Positions 26,131 through 37,192 of a DNA stretch of 64,000 nucleotides are shown here, piece by piece. Position 1 is the first letter of the stretch. Each line of letters opens with the position of its first letter. The translations under genes were made by a program, and so were the position numbers. Source of the stretch: Aquanectria penicillioides (Eukaryota; Ascomycota; Sordariomycetes; Hypocreales; Nectriaceae); contig PYIU01000005.1 in assembly GCA_003415625.1 (NCBI GenBank), forward strand, positions 2,051,001-2,115,000. The letters are read 5' to 3'. A model generated the notes under the pieces. It worked only from the letters and a program-made list of their open reading frames with translations, searched no databases and was not told the DNA's origin.

Positions 26131-26841
26131 AGTTGGTTCTGTTGTTGCTGTTGCTCTTTCTTTCTTTCTTTCTTTCTTTCTTCCTTTTTCCTACTTTTCC
26201 TTGTCTAGAAAGACGCGCATAGAGTTGTGACAAGTTATTGGATGTCACTTGTAAGATGTTAGTTGAAGATACCCCCTTGCCATTTGTAGAGAGTAGAGAG
26301 AGCATCTTGGGGTGTCTATTTCATATCTACCACCTAATCATAATTGGTGCCACTCTTAGCGCAATTTTATATATATTGCACTAGTTTGCCTCAGTAAACT
26401 CGGAGGCTACCTCGCAGCAGGTTACATATTGCACAATTGAATGCCGGGTCTTGACTGAATACCAAGACTTGATTTGTTACGTCTCCAATAAACAATGCAC
26501 TTTCCTTTAGAAGAGGGGTTACAGGTTACAAAAGAAGAAGACATGACATGGGCTATTCTACCACAACCTGATCTATATATGCAACCAAGATAGGTTGTTT
26601 AGAGCATACATACATGCATGCACAACATACAGTCACATCACAGTCACATCCACAGCATAGGTAGGGAGGGCCAAAATAGTGACGCGAAGGGTGCGAAACA
26701 CCCCTAACCCATAACTCCATTGCTATGATCACCGTTGTTTCCTCATTTGAATGCAGGCTATCCTTTTTTTTTTGAGTAATTTCTCCGTGTTTTTTTTTTT
26801 TTCATTTCGTTTTTAATGTGTACGTAGACTGTTGTTTGTAT
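26131..26841. other. Convergent 3' flanks
   Basis: A 711-bp gap between the stop codons of the TMEM135-like gene (+) and GET2 (-). It carries a CTTT microsatellite at about 26155-26181 and T runs near 26766-26805. AT content rises, as usual for fungal 3' regions. No gene is supported. Confidence 0.5.
26155..26181. repeat. CTTT microsatellite
   Basis: About six copies of CTTT just after the stop codon of the TMEM135-like gene, within its probable 3' untranslated region. Confidence 0.85.
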
Positions 26842-27918
26842 CTATCCCCTAACCCACGAGCACGCACCCAGCACAAAGATGCACGCCAGAATGTCGGCCC
26901 GCACCGTTGTGAAGATCTGGCCGTACCGCAGCACAATCTCCACGTAACCCTTGTACGGGGGCGGCAAGAACCCGACCGCGGTGCCAACGATGCCCGCGGG
27001 CGGCGGGGCGTTCTTTTGGATAAAGAAGCGTGTGGTGAGGAGCAGCGTCTCCGCCGTGGCAAAGGTCCAGAAGAACATACGCTTCCGCTGCTCCAGATCC
27101 GCCTCGACCTCGACGTCGGTCGGCTCGGCGGAGTTGAAGGACAGGGCGGCGCGCTCGCGCTCGATCTTGGTGCCGGCAAAGGGCGTTAGGAGGATGACGT
27201 AGAGACCCAGGCCGAGGGCGACGAGGGCGTGCAGGATGCGCCAGATGCTGGCCGACTTCGAGGGCGGCGGGGCCGGCTGCGGCTGGAAGGGATTCGCGCC
27301 GGCGGGCATGCCGGGGAAGGGCGAGGATCCGTCGGACGGGATGCCGGCACCGGCCATGAGCTGGGACATCATCTTCATCATGGGGTCCTCGTCGAGGTTG
27401 GGGCCCGCACCGGGGTTCGGGCTGGGCTGACGGGGCGGGTTGCCACGCTCGAAGCCGAGCATCATCTGGCGGAGGTCATCCTCGTTCATGGTCGGCACTG
27501 AGGGCGTTTGGCGCGCGGCCGCCTTCTTGGGCTCATAGAAGTGCTCCGAGATGTCGACCTCGTCTGGGTCCCCATGGTGGGCGGTCGAGGGCGAAGTGGC
27601 ATCTGAAGGAGTAGCGGCGGCGGCGGCGGTGGGCTTGGGAGCGGGAGATTCAGTCGCAGATTCCGTAGCAGAAGTCTCGGCGGTAGCTTCTGGTTCTATC
27701 AAGAGGGTGGTGTTAGGTGATTTTCACATAAAAAGAAAAGACAACGAGTTGCAAAGGGTGGAATAGAGCTTACCACGGCCGCCAAGACCTGTGATCCTGT
27801 TCAATCGAGCAGAGCCACCGGCCTTGATCTTGGCTTCCCGACGCTCCTTTCGCAGACGGGCCTGCTCCGCGGCACGCTTAGCAGCGGCATCTTCTGGGCT
27901 GAGGGCGGTCTCAGTCAT
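26842..27918 (-). CDS. GET2: GET complex subunit GET2
   Basis: Two exons: 27918-27774 and 27695-26842, with a 78-bp intron (GTAAGC donor, TAG acceptor). Total 999 bp, 332 aa, in frame. Get2 is one half of the ER membrane receptor that takes tail-anchored proteins from the Get3 ATPase. The N-terminal cytosolic Get3-binding motif is clear (RLRKERREAKIKAGGSARLN, residues about 21-40), followed by a Pro/Ala-rich linker. Three C-terminal membrane segments follow: ILHALVALGLGLYVILLTPF, FFWTFATAETLLLTTRFFI and ADILACIFVLGACSW. Length and order match the fungal family. The start at 27918 gives MTETALSPEDAAAKRAAEQA directly before the motif. Its neighbours SEC31 and SEC17 share the early secretory pathway, but there is no operon logic here. 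Confidence 0.93.
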
Positions 27919-28518
27919 GTGGGCGATTTGTTGAAGCTGAGAGTCGGCCTCGCACCGCGGTGTAGTGACGATGATGTGGTCGATAGTGGAGGGTGAGGTG
28001 GTGTTGGCCAAGCTGCATGGACCCGCTGTCAAGCCCACCAAGGGAATTCGCCTACCCTAGACTCATGCTATCGAACGATTCAGCTAGAATTGATGCAGAC
28101 AAAACAGAATATACGGATGTATTTTAATAGCATTAACAAAATGAAGCAAGCCTCGTTTCACAAATGTTTGTCTAAAAAACAGCTATATCTACCTACTGTC
28201 ATTTGTCACGTCATCGTCGTCGGACTTCTGGCATGGGATCTGTTACACCATGGCTTAAATATACTACCCACAAGACTACATTTTCCATTATAGCTCCTCT
28301 CTCTACAACATCAATCACATGCGCACAGTAATTCGAACAAACACGAACCAATCAGGTTTCATCATATGCTTTTCTAGTCTAGGTGTCATTCAGCTTAGGT
28401 GTGCTTCGTGAGTCATCCCTGTTCATGCTGCCTGAGCTACACTATTCAACACCCCTACATCAACATTCTCCACGGCCAACTAAATTAAGACATAATGTGA
28501 CATGAGTAGGCAAATCTT
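27919..28518. other. Intergenic region between GET2 and SEC31
   Basis: A 600-bp gap holding the GET2 promoter and the SEC31 3' flank. AT-rich between 28.09 and 28.5 kb. No gene is supported. Confidence 0.5.
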
Positions 28519-31500
28519 TTAAGGAGTAGCCTTGCTCATGCTGATCAATCGCTTCACACCGACCTATATCAATGATTAGTATAAAGTTTCATGGCCACAA
28601 TCAGTTGTCACTTACCATCCAGTTACCACACTCCTCAGTCTTGTCCGCTGGATCTCGACCTGGAGCTTGTGGGCCACCTCGTAGTTCCTGGCCTGAAGAG
28701 CCGACGCTAGTTGCGACAACCGGTCGACAGTGTCGGACTGGACCAGCTCCTCATTGTTGAGGTGGTCAAAGAGCAGGTTGAGCCGCTTCTGTGTGTCCTT
28801 GACTTGAGGCGCGAAGGTGGCAGGCGCCTTGGAAGCAACTCGCTGCATATCCTGGCTCAGGATTTCAACCAAACCCTGGGCATTAGCGGGAATGTGCGAT
28901 CGGTCTCCAGCAGGGTGTCTTGGCTTGGGAGGTGCGGCAGCTTTCGGGGGAGGGGGGGTTGGTGCAGCAGCGGAAGGGCCAGCTCGTGGGGGACCGCCGG
29001 GAGGAGGACCGCCAAGAGGAGGGCCGGTGGGAGGCGGTCCAGTTGGCTGCGAGGGTTGGCTAGGAGGAGCCGCATACGGCGACGGAGCGTACGGGTTCGG
29101 TGGGTGGGACTGCTGGGGCGGCGGGGCTCCGAATGACGCGGTAGGCGGGGCCGGTTGCCAGGGGCCGATGTAGGGGGCTGGTTGTACTGCGGCTGTGCTG
29201 AAGGCACCGGCGTGTATCTGTTCGAAGGAGGAGCCGCGGCAGGGGGGGCGTTATACGGCGAGGCTGTTCGCGCGCTACACCTAGCATCTGAGGAACTGCG
29301 CCGGGGGCGGGAGGTGGAGGTGCGTAGGGGTTGGGAGCAGCGGCCGAAGGGGGGAGCCTGGAAAGATTGAGGAGGGCCGGCCAAAGGAGACTGGACTCGA
29401 GGAGGCGCTGGTCCCTTGGGGGGGAGGCGGAGGAGTAGAGCGGCCGAAAGGAGGCGGCGGCGGCAAAGACGTGCCCTGCTGCTGACCGGGAAGGGGGATG
29501 TGATGGGGGCGACGCTGGGGGTGTTCTTGCGGGATGGCACCTTGGTCACCATTGGGACATCATTCCAGTTGTCCATGTTCTTGGACTTCGATGGGGAGCC
29601 ACTGGGTACCGCCGCTTCGGGAGGTCCAGACATGGGAGGAGGGCCAACAGGATTGGGATAGCTGGACTGAACAGGCTGAGGGTATTCCAATTTGGGGAGA
29701 AAGCTGCTCTGTGGCTGGTTACATGTTCGTGGCGGGAACATAGTGTTGTTGCGCGGGCGATGTGGTGGTGTTGCGCTGTGGAACTGTGTTCGTGGCGAGG
29801 TTGCTATACAGGTTGGGAGTGGCGGCAACTGGCGCGGTATGAGCCGTCGTATATGGCACCGTGGGCGGCATTCTAGATGACGTCCGAGCCGACGACGCGG
29901 GGACCCTGGCATTGGTCTGGGGAACAACCTTCTTTGTCGCCAACTTGACCCGTGTTCGGGAAAGCTCAGCGGCCGGGTAGGTAGTTGGAGAGGAGGTCGA
30001 GATAGTTCTGTGCAACCTCGAGCTGGCCGTGCGCCGCCAGGATATCCGCATACTCGGTGTAATTTGTCGTACAGAGTGGCGAGCCTCCAGTCAGCCGTCA
30101 GGCCCTTCTCGCCATCTTCGAACTTGGTGACATGTCGGAAGATGGTCACCTTCTCATAAAGTTCTGCAACGATCTGGCGTGGACGGAGAAGGTTGAGTCG
30201 CTAGATTCCTCCTTCATACCACTCTGCTCCGCTTCCTCAAGCTCAGAGACCCAGATGGACACGACCTTCTCCAACTTGGAGCCAACCAGGTAGCAGAATG
30301 AGGCGTCCTTGCGCTCACCGAGCTCATTGATTCTGTCACCCAGTGCTCACAAAGGTCTGGAACTCGGTGGGGTCGGAGAAGGTGCAAATAATAGCCATAG
30401 TCTCCCTTTCAGTTCTCGAGATCAGCGTTGTAGACAATGTCCCACAGGTTCTTAGAGATGACGGATCCAAGGAGGCGAATGTAACTGGTAGATCCCTTTT
30501 TCTTGGCGAGAAGGCCGTCTGGACCTTGTCAACAAGCTCTTGGCCACCCACAGTTGGCAATCACGAATGCATCGCAATACGGTTTCCTTCAGGCAGATAT
30601 CCGTGGCCTTTAGCAAAGTTGCCCAACATCAATGCTTTCGTGATGTTCTTCTCAACAGAGCTGTCGCTGTCGTTGAAAAGGTGGAAGGGGTTATCAGTCT
30701 TGGCACCCTTAGTCGCAGAGAGGCCGGAGAGGAAGTCATCTCCGTCCCTTCGGCGTCGGCGCCGTCAAAAGAAGTCGGAGACGCCCTTCTTCTTCTTCTT
30801 CTTTTCCTCGTCGGCATTAGCCTCGGATTCGTCCTCGGCGTCCTCGTCGTCTTCTTCCTCCTCCTCCTCCTCCTCCTCCTCCTCCTCCTCTCCTCTTGGC
30901 TCCGTTGGTAAGCTCCTCTTCCTTGAAGCCGAGGTATTCGACGATCTTGCTACGAGCATTCATCTCCAACCAAGGTCTCCAGACCTGCCAATCGGCCTTC
31001 TCCTCAATCCGTCTTGGCTTGCTCAACTCGCTTAGAGCAGATTGCGGACACGTTACCAGAGGCAATGGCCTCCTGAAACTTTTCGGTAGCCGTGGATACC
31101 TCGGAGTCAATAGAGAAGCTCGAAATTTGAATCTTAGAAGATCGCTTCTGGCCTGCTTGCGTAGGATTGGATTTGAAGATGACAATCTTGCCACCGAAAG
31201 CAAAGCAGCACCGATGGGTCTCTCATACCATTGGGGCTTTGCTCAATGACCACGAAGCATCCTGAGGCTGGTCCTGAGCAGCTCGGAAGAAGTCCTCGTC
31301 GTCTAGGTTCTTCTCGGCGGGCAGCCTTGGAGGTATCGGGATTAGTGTTTTGCAAAGTTTGGATTGTAATCTTCCCATCGAAGCTTGCTGTTGCCGACAG
31401 GTTGGGATTGTGGGGGTTGAATCGAGTAAGGAAGGTCCAGTTCGTGACCTCAGGGAACTCTCCAGACGCTCTCCTGTTCGAGGGTTCCATACGATTGTTC

Positions 31501-32393
31501 GGTATCTTTACCAGATGAGAGCAAGAGCTCGCTGTCTTGCTGGCACCAAGACAATGACAAGAGACCCTGCTCATGTCCCTGAAGGGTCTTCTCAGGGGCG
31601 TTGGAGTTTCGAAGGTTCCAAAGCATGATGACGGGGGTGTTGTCATCGGGGGTCGCGGTCAAAAGCTTAGTCGAGTGTTGGGGTCCCAGGCAATGGAGCT
31701 TAACAGCCTTGCGGTTGTTGTTGAGGGTCAGGGAAGCCTTTTGGTCTTAAGATCCCATACGGTTACGAATCCTCCGGAGCCACCAGTTGCGAGAATATGG
31801 GACACCTTCTCGTTCCAAGCAAGACACTCGATATCGTCGGAACGAGCTTGGGTGTTCCTAGTCGGAAGGGGTTTGCGACATCGTTGACATCGTAAATGTA
31901 AGCTCACCCTTGGCACCAGCGGTCGCCAAAATCTGGGGCTTCAAGGGGTTGAATTGTATGGCCTTGATTGGGCCGGTGTGTTTCTGGGTCTGGGAGATCA
32001 AGGCATCGGCATCTCCAGTGATGAGCTTCTCGGCATCCCACAAGTCCAGGGAGCCGTTTTCGAGGGCACCGGCAATTATACCCTTCGGGTGGTCGTCATC
32101 GGCAGGGCCCCAGGCGACATCGTAAAATCTGCATCATTGATCAATACGGCGATTATACGGGTGCGCGATCATGTTGAGTGTCTACCTGGCATCGATGGTG
32201 ATGCTAGCGATGGGCTGGAGCTCCAGCCCTTGATCTTGCTCATCGAGACAGAGATCCCAGAGCTCAAGCTTGCTCTCATCGGAGAGTCACCGTCAACGGC
32301 GCCAGCACGAGTTCCGGTTACTAGCAGAGGCTTCCCGGTACCCGGCGACCAGGTAAAGGCGGCCGTTCGGGGTATTTCTCGAAGGCGCACCAT
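28519..32393 (-). CDS. SEC31: COPII outer coat protein Sec31, heavily frameshifted
   Basis: Sec31 forms, with Sec13, the outer cage of COPII vesicles leaving the ER. The ATG at 32393 starts [20 protein letters not shown]. An intron lies at 32129-32185, and a last intron lies before the C-terminal block ending at 28519 ([12 protein letters not shown]). WD40 repeats are readable in pieces, for example [36 protein letters not shown] and [20 protein letters not shown]. They fall in changing frames. I traced eight one-base changes between about 31460 and 32290 (seven losses, one gain), and more lie between 28.6 and 31.4 kb. An acidic run and a Pro-rich region (29-30 kb) precede the conserved C-terminal helical domain. 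Amino-acid content between breaks is well preserved, so sequence error is more likely than decay. No complete reading frame can be given. Confidence 0.88.
30861..30895 (-). repeat. Trinucleotide run coding poly-Glu
   Basis: A run of TCC/CTC triplets on the + strand that reads as consecutive GAG codons on the minus strand within the SEC31 region, next to Asp/Glu-rich and Lys-rich segments. Confidence 0.75.
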
Positions 32394-33453
32394 GATGGTG
32401 ATGGCGGGGGGATTGGTGCGACGGAAGGGCCAAGTATATTGGTGGGAGGAATCGTATAAGAGCGGTGAGCTTGTTGAAGCGAAATTTGACGACGCTGGCT
32501 CGGGGACGGCCAGGAAATAGTGTGAAGCTTCTTGCCTCAGCCCGCAAGGTAAAGCTTCTGGGTTGGGCGAAGCTGGGCGAGGGCGATAGGTGTCTTGAAT
32601 CGAGAGGTATGATGCCAGATTGCAGGCCACCGTCCCGCGCACTTGAGCTCCCGACGCCAACCCGTCCGTGCCCCCCTGAGTGGTAGGGGAAGGTGGGGAC
32701 CTCGCCACGTGATTCGTCATGTCTGCTCTGCCGAGCTGGCACTTCCGCTTTCATGGCATCTCAATTTATGACAGGGCTAGTGAGCAAACCATTGACTTTT
32801 AGCTGATGAGCCTAAAGAATATCTAGCGTGGCAGGAGAGGTTTTAGAGGCAACCAGCTTTTTGCTTAGGAGAAGGAACTTGTGTTGCTGCGCTTGCGGGA
32901 AGTCACTTGGAGACGACAAGGGATGAAACTCGCTGTTCTGCAACCCTTTTACGAGACCCCATTATATATTTTTTTTCCTGCAGCATTCCTAGGATAATGA
33001 CTTGGTTATTTTCCTAACCTACAATGGCTCCCAAGCGAAATTGTACAGAATACTTACTCCTTGGATAGGCCTGTCCGGGAAGAAATACCTTGCTTAGTGG
33101 TGATGGCTACTTCGTCCTCAAAAGTGTCTTAGAGATGGCACCTTGATAGATCCCAAAAAATCGATTTGGAGATTCAACTATACATCTCTCATGCTGCAGT
33201 TTTTTTTACCATGGGGGCAAGGTGCTGCAGCAACCGCTGAAAATCCTGCCATGTTTTGCCAGTGTTGTAGGTAGGTAGGTATGGAGGAGTGAACTATAAA
33301 GTCACGTGAACTAGCACGGAACATTTCATCCTTGGAGACCTTGAGGCTCACGGTAGTGTTGCAGTAAGATCAAGGACAGCCCTGCTTCTTTACCAACAAA
33401 GCCTAAAACAACACTTTTCTCATCGACCCGGACATCATTGCGTGCTGCTAAAA
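32394..33453. other. Divergent intergenic region
   Basis: About 1.06 kb between the divergent starts of SEC31 and the RRM gene. Nothing coding is supported. A T run lies near 32968-32977 and another near 33200-33208. Confidence 0.5.
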
Positions 33454-33972
33454 ATGTCGGAAGCTGCTCGCTGGAAAGCCACGGTCTACGTGGGTGGTCT
33501 GGCTCAGACGGCCACACAACGTCATGTCCTTGATGCCTTCATCCCATTTGGCGAGATCGTCGAAGTCAAAGTTCCCAAGGCAGATGCACCAAATTCTACA
33601 GAGCCCCATCGGGGTTTTGCATACGTTGAGTACGAGGATGCTCTAGATGCAAAGGAGGCTATCGACAACATGGATCAATCGGAGTTTTTCGGAAAGATCC
33701 TCAGAGTCTCACCAGCGAAGGCACCCAAGAGCGCCGAGGACGGTTTGGGCAGCAAGACTGCCATTTGGGAAAAGGTAACATTACTAAACTACCAAGGATG
33801 TTTTTTTTCTCAGTGCTAATAGGGTATGTTCTAGGAGGGATGGTTGGCTGAGCATGCTGCAGAGGACAAAATGGGAGCAGCAGATGATGACGCAAAGGCG
33901 ATAGCAGATGCTGGACCTGACCCTATGCAAGGACTGGAGGGATTGGATGTCGCAGGGCCGAAACCCGAGTAA
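33454..33972 (+). CDS. RRM protein similar to the cyclophilin E RNA-binding domain
   Basis: Two exons: 33454-33774 and 33835-33972, with a 60-bp intron (GTAACA donor, TAG acceptor). Total 459 bp, 152 aa, in frame. One RNA recognition motif fills residues about 7-88: RNP2 is VYVGGL and RNP1 is HRGFAYVEYE. It resembles the N-terminal RRM of PPIE/Cyp33 (KATVYVGGLAQTATQRHVLD), but no cyclophilin domain follows. The tail after the intron is acidic and Ala-rich. A role in mRNA processing is inferred from the domain. An alternative acceptor (CTCAG) inside the intron would lead to a stop within two codons, so the downstream TAG is preferred. Upstream in-frame translation begins with GTG at 33442; the ATG at 33454 is the start. 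Confidence 0.88.
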
Positions 33973-34214
33973 TGGGGTCGGCAATTGGAGAATTAGAGCA
34001 TCGTGTTAACTGGTACGTTGGCATAGCGAGGGCGTTTTTTTAAGGCATTGGGTTCACGGTCACTGGGCGGTCAGGATATGAGCTATAAACGATCACACAA
34101 AATCTCCAAGAGTTATGCTTGATTGAACACCCTGCTCTTCTTTGACATATACAATATTGCCCCCTAGTGGCGAACAGAATGATCCCAATAGGTTCCCAAT
34201 ACCCCCGCACAAGC

Positions 34215-34707
34215 TTAGTGGTGCTCCTCAGCACCCTCGGAGCGACCAGCAGGGCCCTGTCGCGCAAGACGAAGGTTCTTGTCAACCATGAACTTGCGGG
34301 TGATGGAGTAGGTGGCGGCGCAGAGAGCAAAGCCGACGACGGCGGCTAAGAGGGAATTAGCACAGGAAACGACTCAATGGCTATATGGTCGCATTACCGA
34401 GGGGGTACAGCTCGGGAGGAATCTGCTTGAGCTTTCGGAGACGCTGGGAGATGGTGTGGCCTTGTAGCATGTTAGTCTTCGCGTCCCATTGAGTGGTTCT
34501 GGTGGCCGTCGGGTCTCGAATCGTTCGATGAGCGTGGGCGGGCTCTGGTGTCACGTACCAGCCTGGTCCTCCTTCTGCAAAGATATCCGGTCAGCAAGGT
34601 GCTCAGCCAAGGGCAGCGCCCGGTAACAGTGGAATTGAACTCACGGGGACGGGACGCAACATGCGAGGCGTCTGCCTGAACATTCGGAGAGCGGTGGTGG
34701 AACGCAT
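34215..34707 (-). CDS. NDUFA4/B12D-like respiratory chain subunit
   Basis: Four exons: 34707-34645, 34574-34559 (16 nt), 34460-34398 and 34345-34215. Total 273 bp, 90 aa, in frame. Introns of 70, 98 and 52 bp have GTGAGT, GTACGT and GTAATG donors. The protein has a basic N-terminus (MRSTTALRMFRQTPRMLRPV) resembling a mitochondrial presequence, then KQIPPELYPL and one membrane segment (AAVVGFALCAATYSI), then a short matrix or intermembrane tail (RKFMVDKNLRLARQG). This matches the NADH-ubiquinone reductase MLRQ/B12D family. The mammalian member, NDUFA4, is now assigned to cytochrome c oxidase. It is divergent from COX12 with 320 bp between start codons. Confidence 0.88.
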
Positions 34708-35027
34708 TTTGATGAGTGGGGAGGGTCTGTGGGAGGTCCAGAGGTGATGATTCAATTGGAAATTGTCGTCCTTTGAAGGAGTGTTTGGAGTTGGCCGAAC
34801 ATCTGATGTGCAATTGCAATCTGACCCACCAATTGGGGTGGGTGCCTTACCCCATTGGCCCGTGACGGCCTCAGGCAGCCATTGAGCTCCCGGAATCGAA
34901 CCACCTGATTCGAGCCGACAACGTCGACGCATCAACCTCCCATCCAACGCACTGAGCTCCATCTTTGCGACGTCAATTCTCCAAGGAAATCTCCCCTCCA
35001 CGTACCCAATTCCTCAATCAATTCATC
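34708..35027. promoter_or_regulatory. Shared divergent promoter region, NDUFA4-like and COX12
   Basis: Only 320 bp separate the two start codons, so both promoters and leaders must lie here. No TATA box is obvious. Function is inferred from spacing and orientation. Confidence 0.6.
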
Positions 35028-35577
35028 ATGTCGGACGACGGTCAGGAGCTTGTCACCAAGCCCTTCAAGTTTGTCACTGGTAAGGCCGATAATCCCGCTG
35101 GCGAAAAAATGACCTGATCTCGATCCGAGGCTAACAATTCCGCGCAGCTGGTAAGCACAATCCACGACGCCGAACGTCGACGACGACCCGACGCCCGAGC
35201 GACGCTCAATTGCACCCGTGCCATCTGCAATCGACCATTCTGACATATCTTAGGCACTGATGCCCGCTTCCCCAACCAGAACCAGACCAAGCACTGCTGG
35301 CAAAACTACGTCGACTACCACAAGTGCATCCTCGCCAAGGGAGAGGATTTTGCTCCTTGCCGCCAGGTACGCAACGGCAGCAATTGATCACCAATGGACT
35401 CTTTAACGACTAATCGATACTCAGTTCTGGCTCGCTTACCGATCTCTCTGCCCCTCCGGCTGGTACCAGCGATGGGACGAGCAGCGCGGTATGTGCCCCT
35501 CCAAATCTGACTCTCCCGAATTGTGACTAACGCGATGCACAGAGGCTGGTAGCTTCCCCGTCAAGCTGGATGCCTAA
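35028..35577 (+). CDS. COX12: Cytochrome c oxidase subunit 6B
   Basis: Five exons: 35028-35079, 35148-35150 (CTG only), 35254-35366, 35425-35488 and 35543-35577. Total 267 bp, 88 aa, in frame. The subunit sits on the intermembrane-space side of complex IV. The twin Cys motif is seen as C-X9-C ([11 protein letters not shown]) and C-X10-C ([12 protein letters not shown]), the substrate of Mia40 oxidative import. The core [17 protein letters not shown] is diagnostic. The 3-nt exon adds one Ala between Thr and Gly (VTAGTDARFP), which restores the family spacing; skipping it would leave the frame open, so both forms are possible. Length is normal for the family. Confidence 0.95.
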
Positions 35578-35967
35578 GCTGGAACTGCAGTGTTTGGAGG
35601 AGTAGCGGAGTTGTTGATAGATGGCAGAGCAGACACGCTGCAATTGTACCACATTTCTTAACCAGCTGTAGACAAACCTCCGAAGAGATTGGCTCCTTTG
35701 TTGCCTGTGCCTCACAAATCACGCCTGAATGTGAACCTAAAATAGAAGTATGGGGTCATGTGCACTCTGCGGAAAAAACATGGTTGGTATCATGTGGACT
35801 ACTTGCTATCTATGAACTCTTCGGAAACGCTGGTAATTCCAAAAACTCTTGACAAACCTTCCAGGGTCCCTTGCGCCGTAATCCCTAAAAAAACCGGCGC
35901 CATTGGCCGGTTTGACCCGCACTTGTAATGAACAAATCCCGAGACCGTAAGATGCTGCATTCGACCG
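35578..35967. other. Convergent 3' flanks
   Basis: A 390-bp gap between the stops of COX12 (+) and SDE2 (-). No other feature is supported. Confidence 0.5.
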
Positions 35968-36806
35968 CTATTTTTCGCCATCGTCGTCGTCCGAACTCAT
36001 AAACTCATCATCCTCGTCAAATCCGAAGAATGTCCGTGGTTGCGCCTTTCCGGCTTCTGTTCCTCGGGCGGAGGCGTTGATTCCTGAGATGAGGTGCCCT
36101 TCTCCTCGTCTGAATTAGACTGATCGTTGCTTGGCTGCGTAGAATTGGAGTCGTGAGATGTGCCAAACAGATTATCCTTGTAGTTGCCTGCTTTCATGGC
36201 CGTGAGCACAGCATCACGAGTCCGCTCACTGCTCTCTTCCTTATCCTCCACCCACTTGCCATCGATGCGTCCCTTGGCGCCCGACTTAATCTCGGCTTCT
36301 TTCTGCTCGGAGAGCTGGACAATCTGCTCCCAGCGCTCGCGTCGCTTCTCCTTCTCCTTCTTCTCCATTTCCGGTTTGATGGCCAGATACTCAGCCAGGG
36401 CTTTGGCCTCATTCACAGTGCGCAGGCGACGACCATCAAGATTTCGGCTGGAGCCATGGTCTTCCTGGCTCTTCTTCTTTCGCGATGACATGCGACCACC
36501 CGCTGCTCGAAGCTGAGATCCGAAACCACCTTTGCCACCGCATAGGGGGACGGAGAGTCGCAGCGACAGGAAGTCATCTTCAACAGTGGAAAGGTAGTCG
36601 GAAATGGGAATTTGTGACTCGGTAGGGAGTTGTTTGTTTGATATAGTCGTCAGGATAAGTCTGGATTGAGTGGTAGGTAGTCGGTCGTCGATATGGCTTC
36701 GTAACTCGCTGATCGTTGTTGATGGCGGAAGCGGGAGGACCAAGGTGGGTGGCAAGCCGAGACCTGCAAAGGTGGTGACCAGCACGTTTAGGTTGCGAGG
36801 AGACAT
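35968..36806 (-). CDS. SDE2: Sde2 ubiquitin-fold splicing and silencing factor, one frameshift
   Basis: Sde2 proteins have an N-terminal ubiquitin-like fold that is cut after a Gly-Gly, releasing a C-terminal part that joins the spliceosome and supports telomeric silencing and genome stability. Here the cleavage site is clear ([17 protein letters not shown], about residues 95-111), followed by the conserved basic block [18 protein letters not shown] and a helical [13 protein letters not shown] segment. The frame breaks near 36053-36056. One added A restores the acidic tail [19 protein letters not shown] and a stop at 35968, giving about 279 aa. Without repair the frame ends at 35997 with an unrelated tail. 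The ATG at 36806 ([10 protein letters not shown]) begins the ubiquitin fold; another in-frame ATG is at 36863. Confidence 0.92.
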
Positions 36807-37192
36807 GGCGACGGAGAAGTTCGTGGGCGGTCGATATGAAGCGCCTTGCCTTGGATGCGACAAAAATGAACGATGGCGGCGATTTATCAGTAAAACAGCT
36901 CCGTTGAATTCTGCCGATGGCTCGCGCGCGCCTCAAAGGTTGCACAACCAGCCATCCGGCTCCTCGTCGGATGCCTACCTATCCACAGGCACCAGCCACA
37001 ATTTGTATTACCCTCTCTATCTTATCGGCACGTGATAATAGCCACAACTCGCACACAAGCCACCCCACTTCGCTCCGCCTGAATTTCTTGTAGGGTTTCC
37101 GCCCACAAAAGTTATCCATTTTGAGATCTTGCTTCGTCCCTCCGAAAACTGAACCCTTCCAACATCGACCCTCGAGCAGCACAACCGCCACG
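36807..37192. promoter_or_regulatory. Divergent promoter region, SDE2 and RPS10
   Basis: 386 bp separate the SDE2 and RPS10 start codons. The RPS10 side has a pyrimidine-rich leader. Promoter function is inferred from position. Confidence 0.5.

Noticed and set aside
28519..32393. Idea that SEC31 is a pseudogene or was hit by repeat-induced point mutation
   Set aside because: Changes are one-base indels, mostly in homopolymers, without C-to-T bias or loss of conserved residues, so sequence error is more likely.
34860..34935. A tRNA-like stretch on the minus strand with a GGTTCGATTCC B-box-like sequence
   Set aside because: The T-arm and acceptor stem do not pair, and it overlaps the short divergent promoter of two genes. 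Treated as chance or an old fragment.
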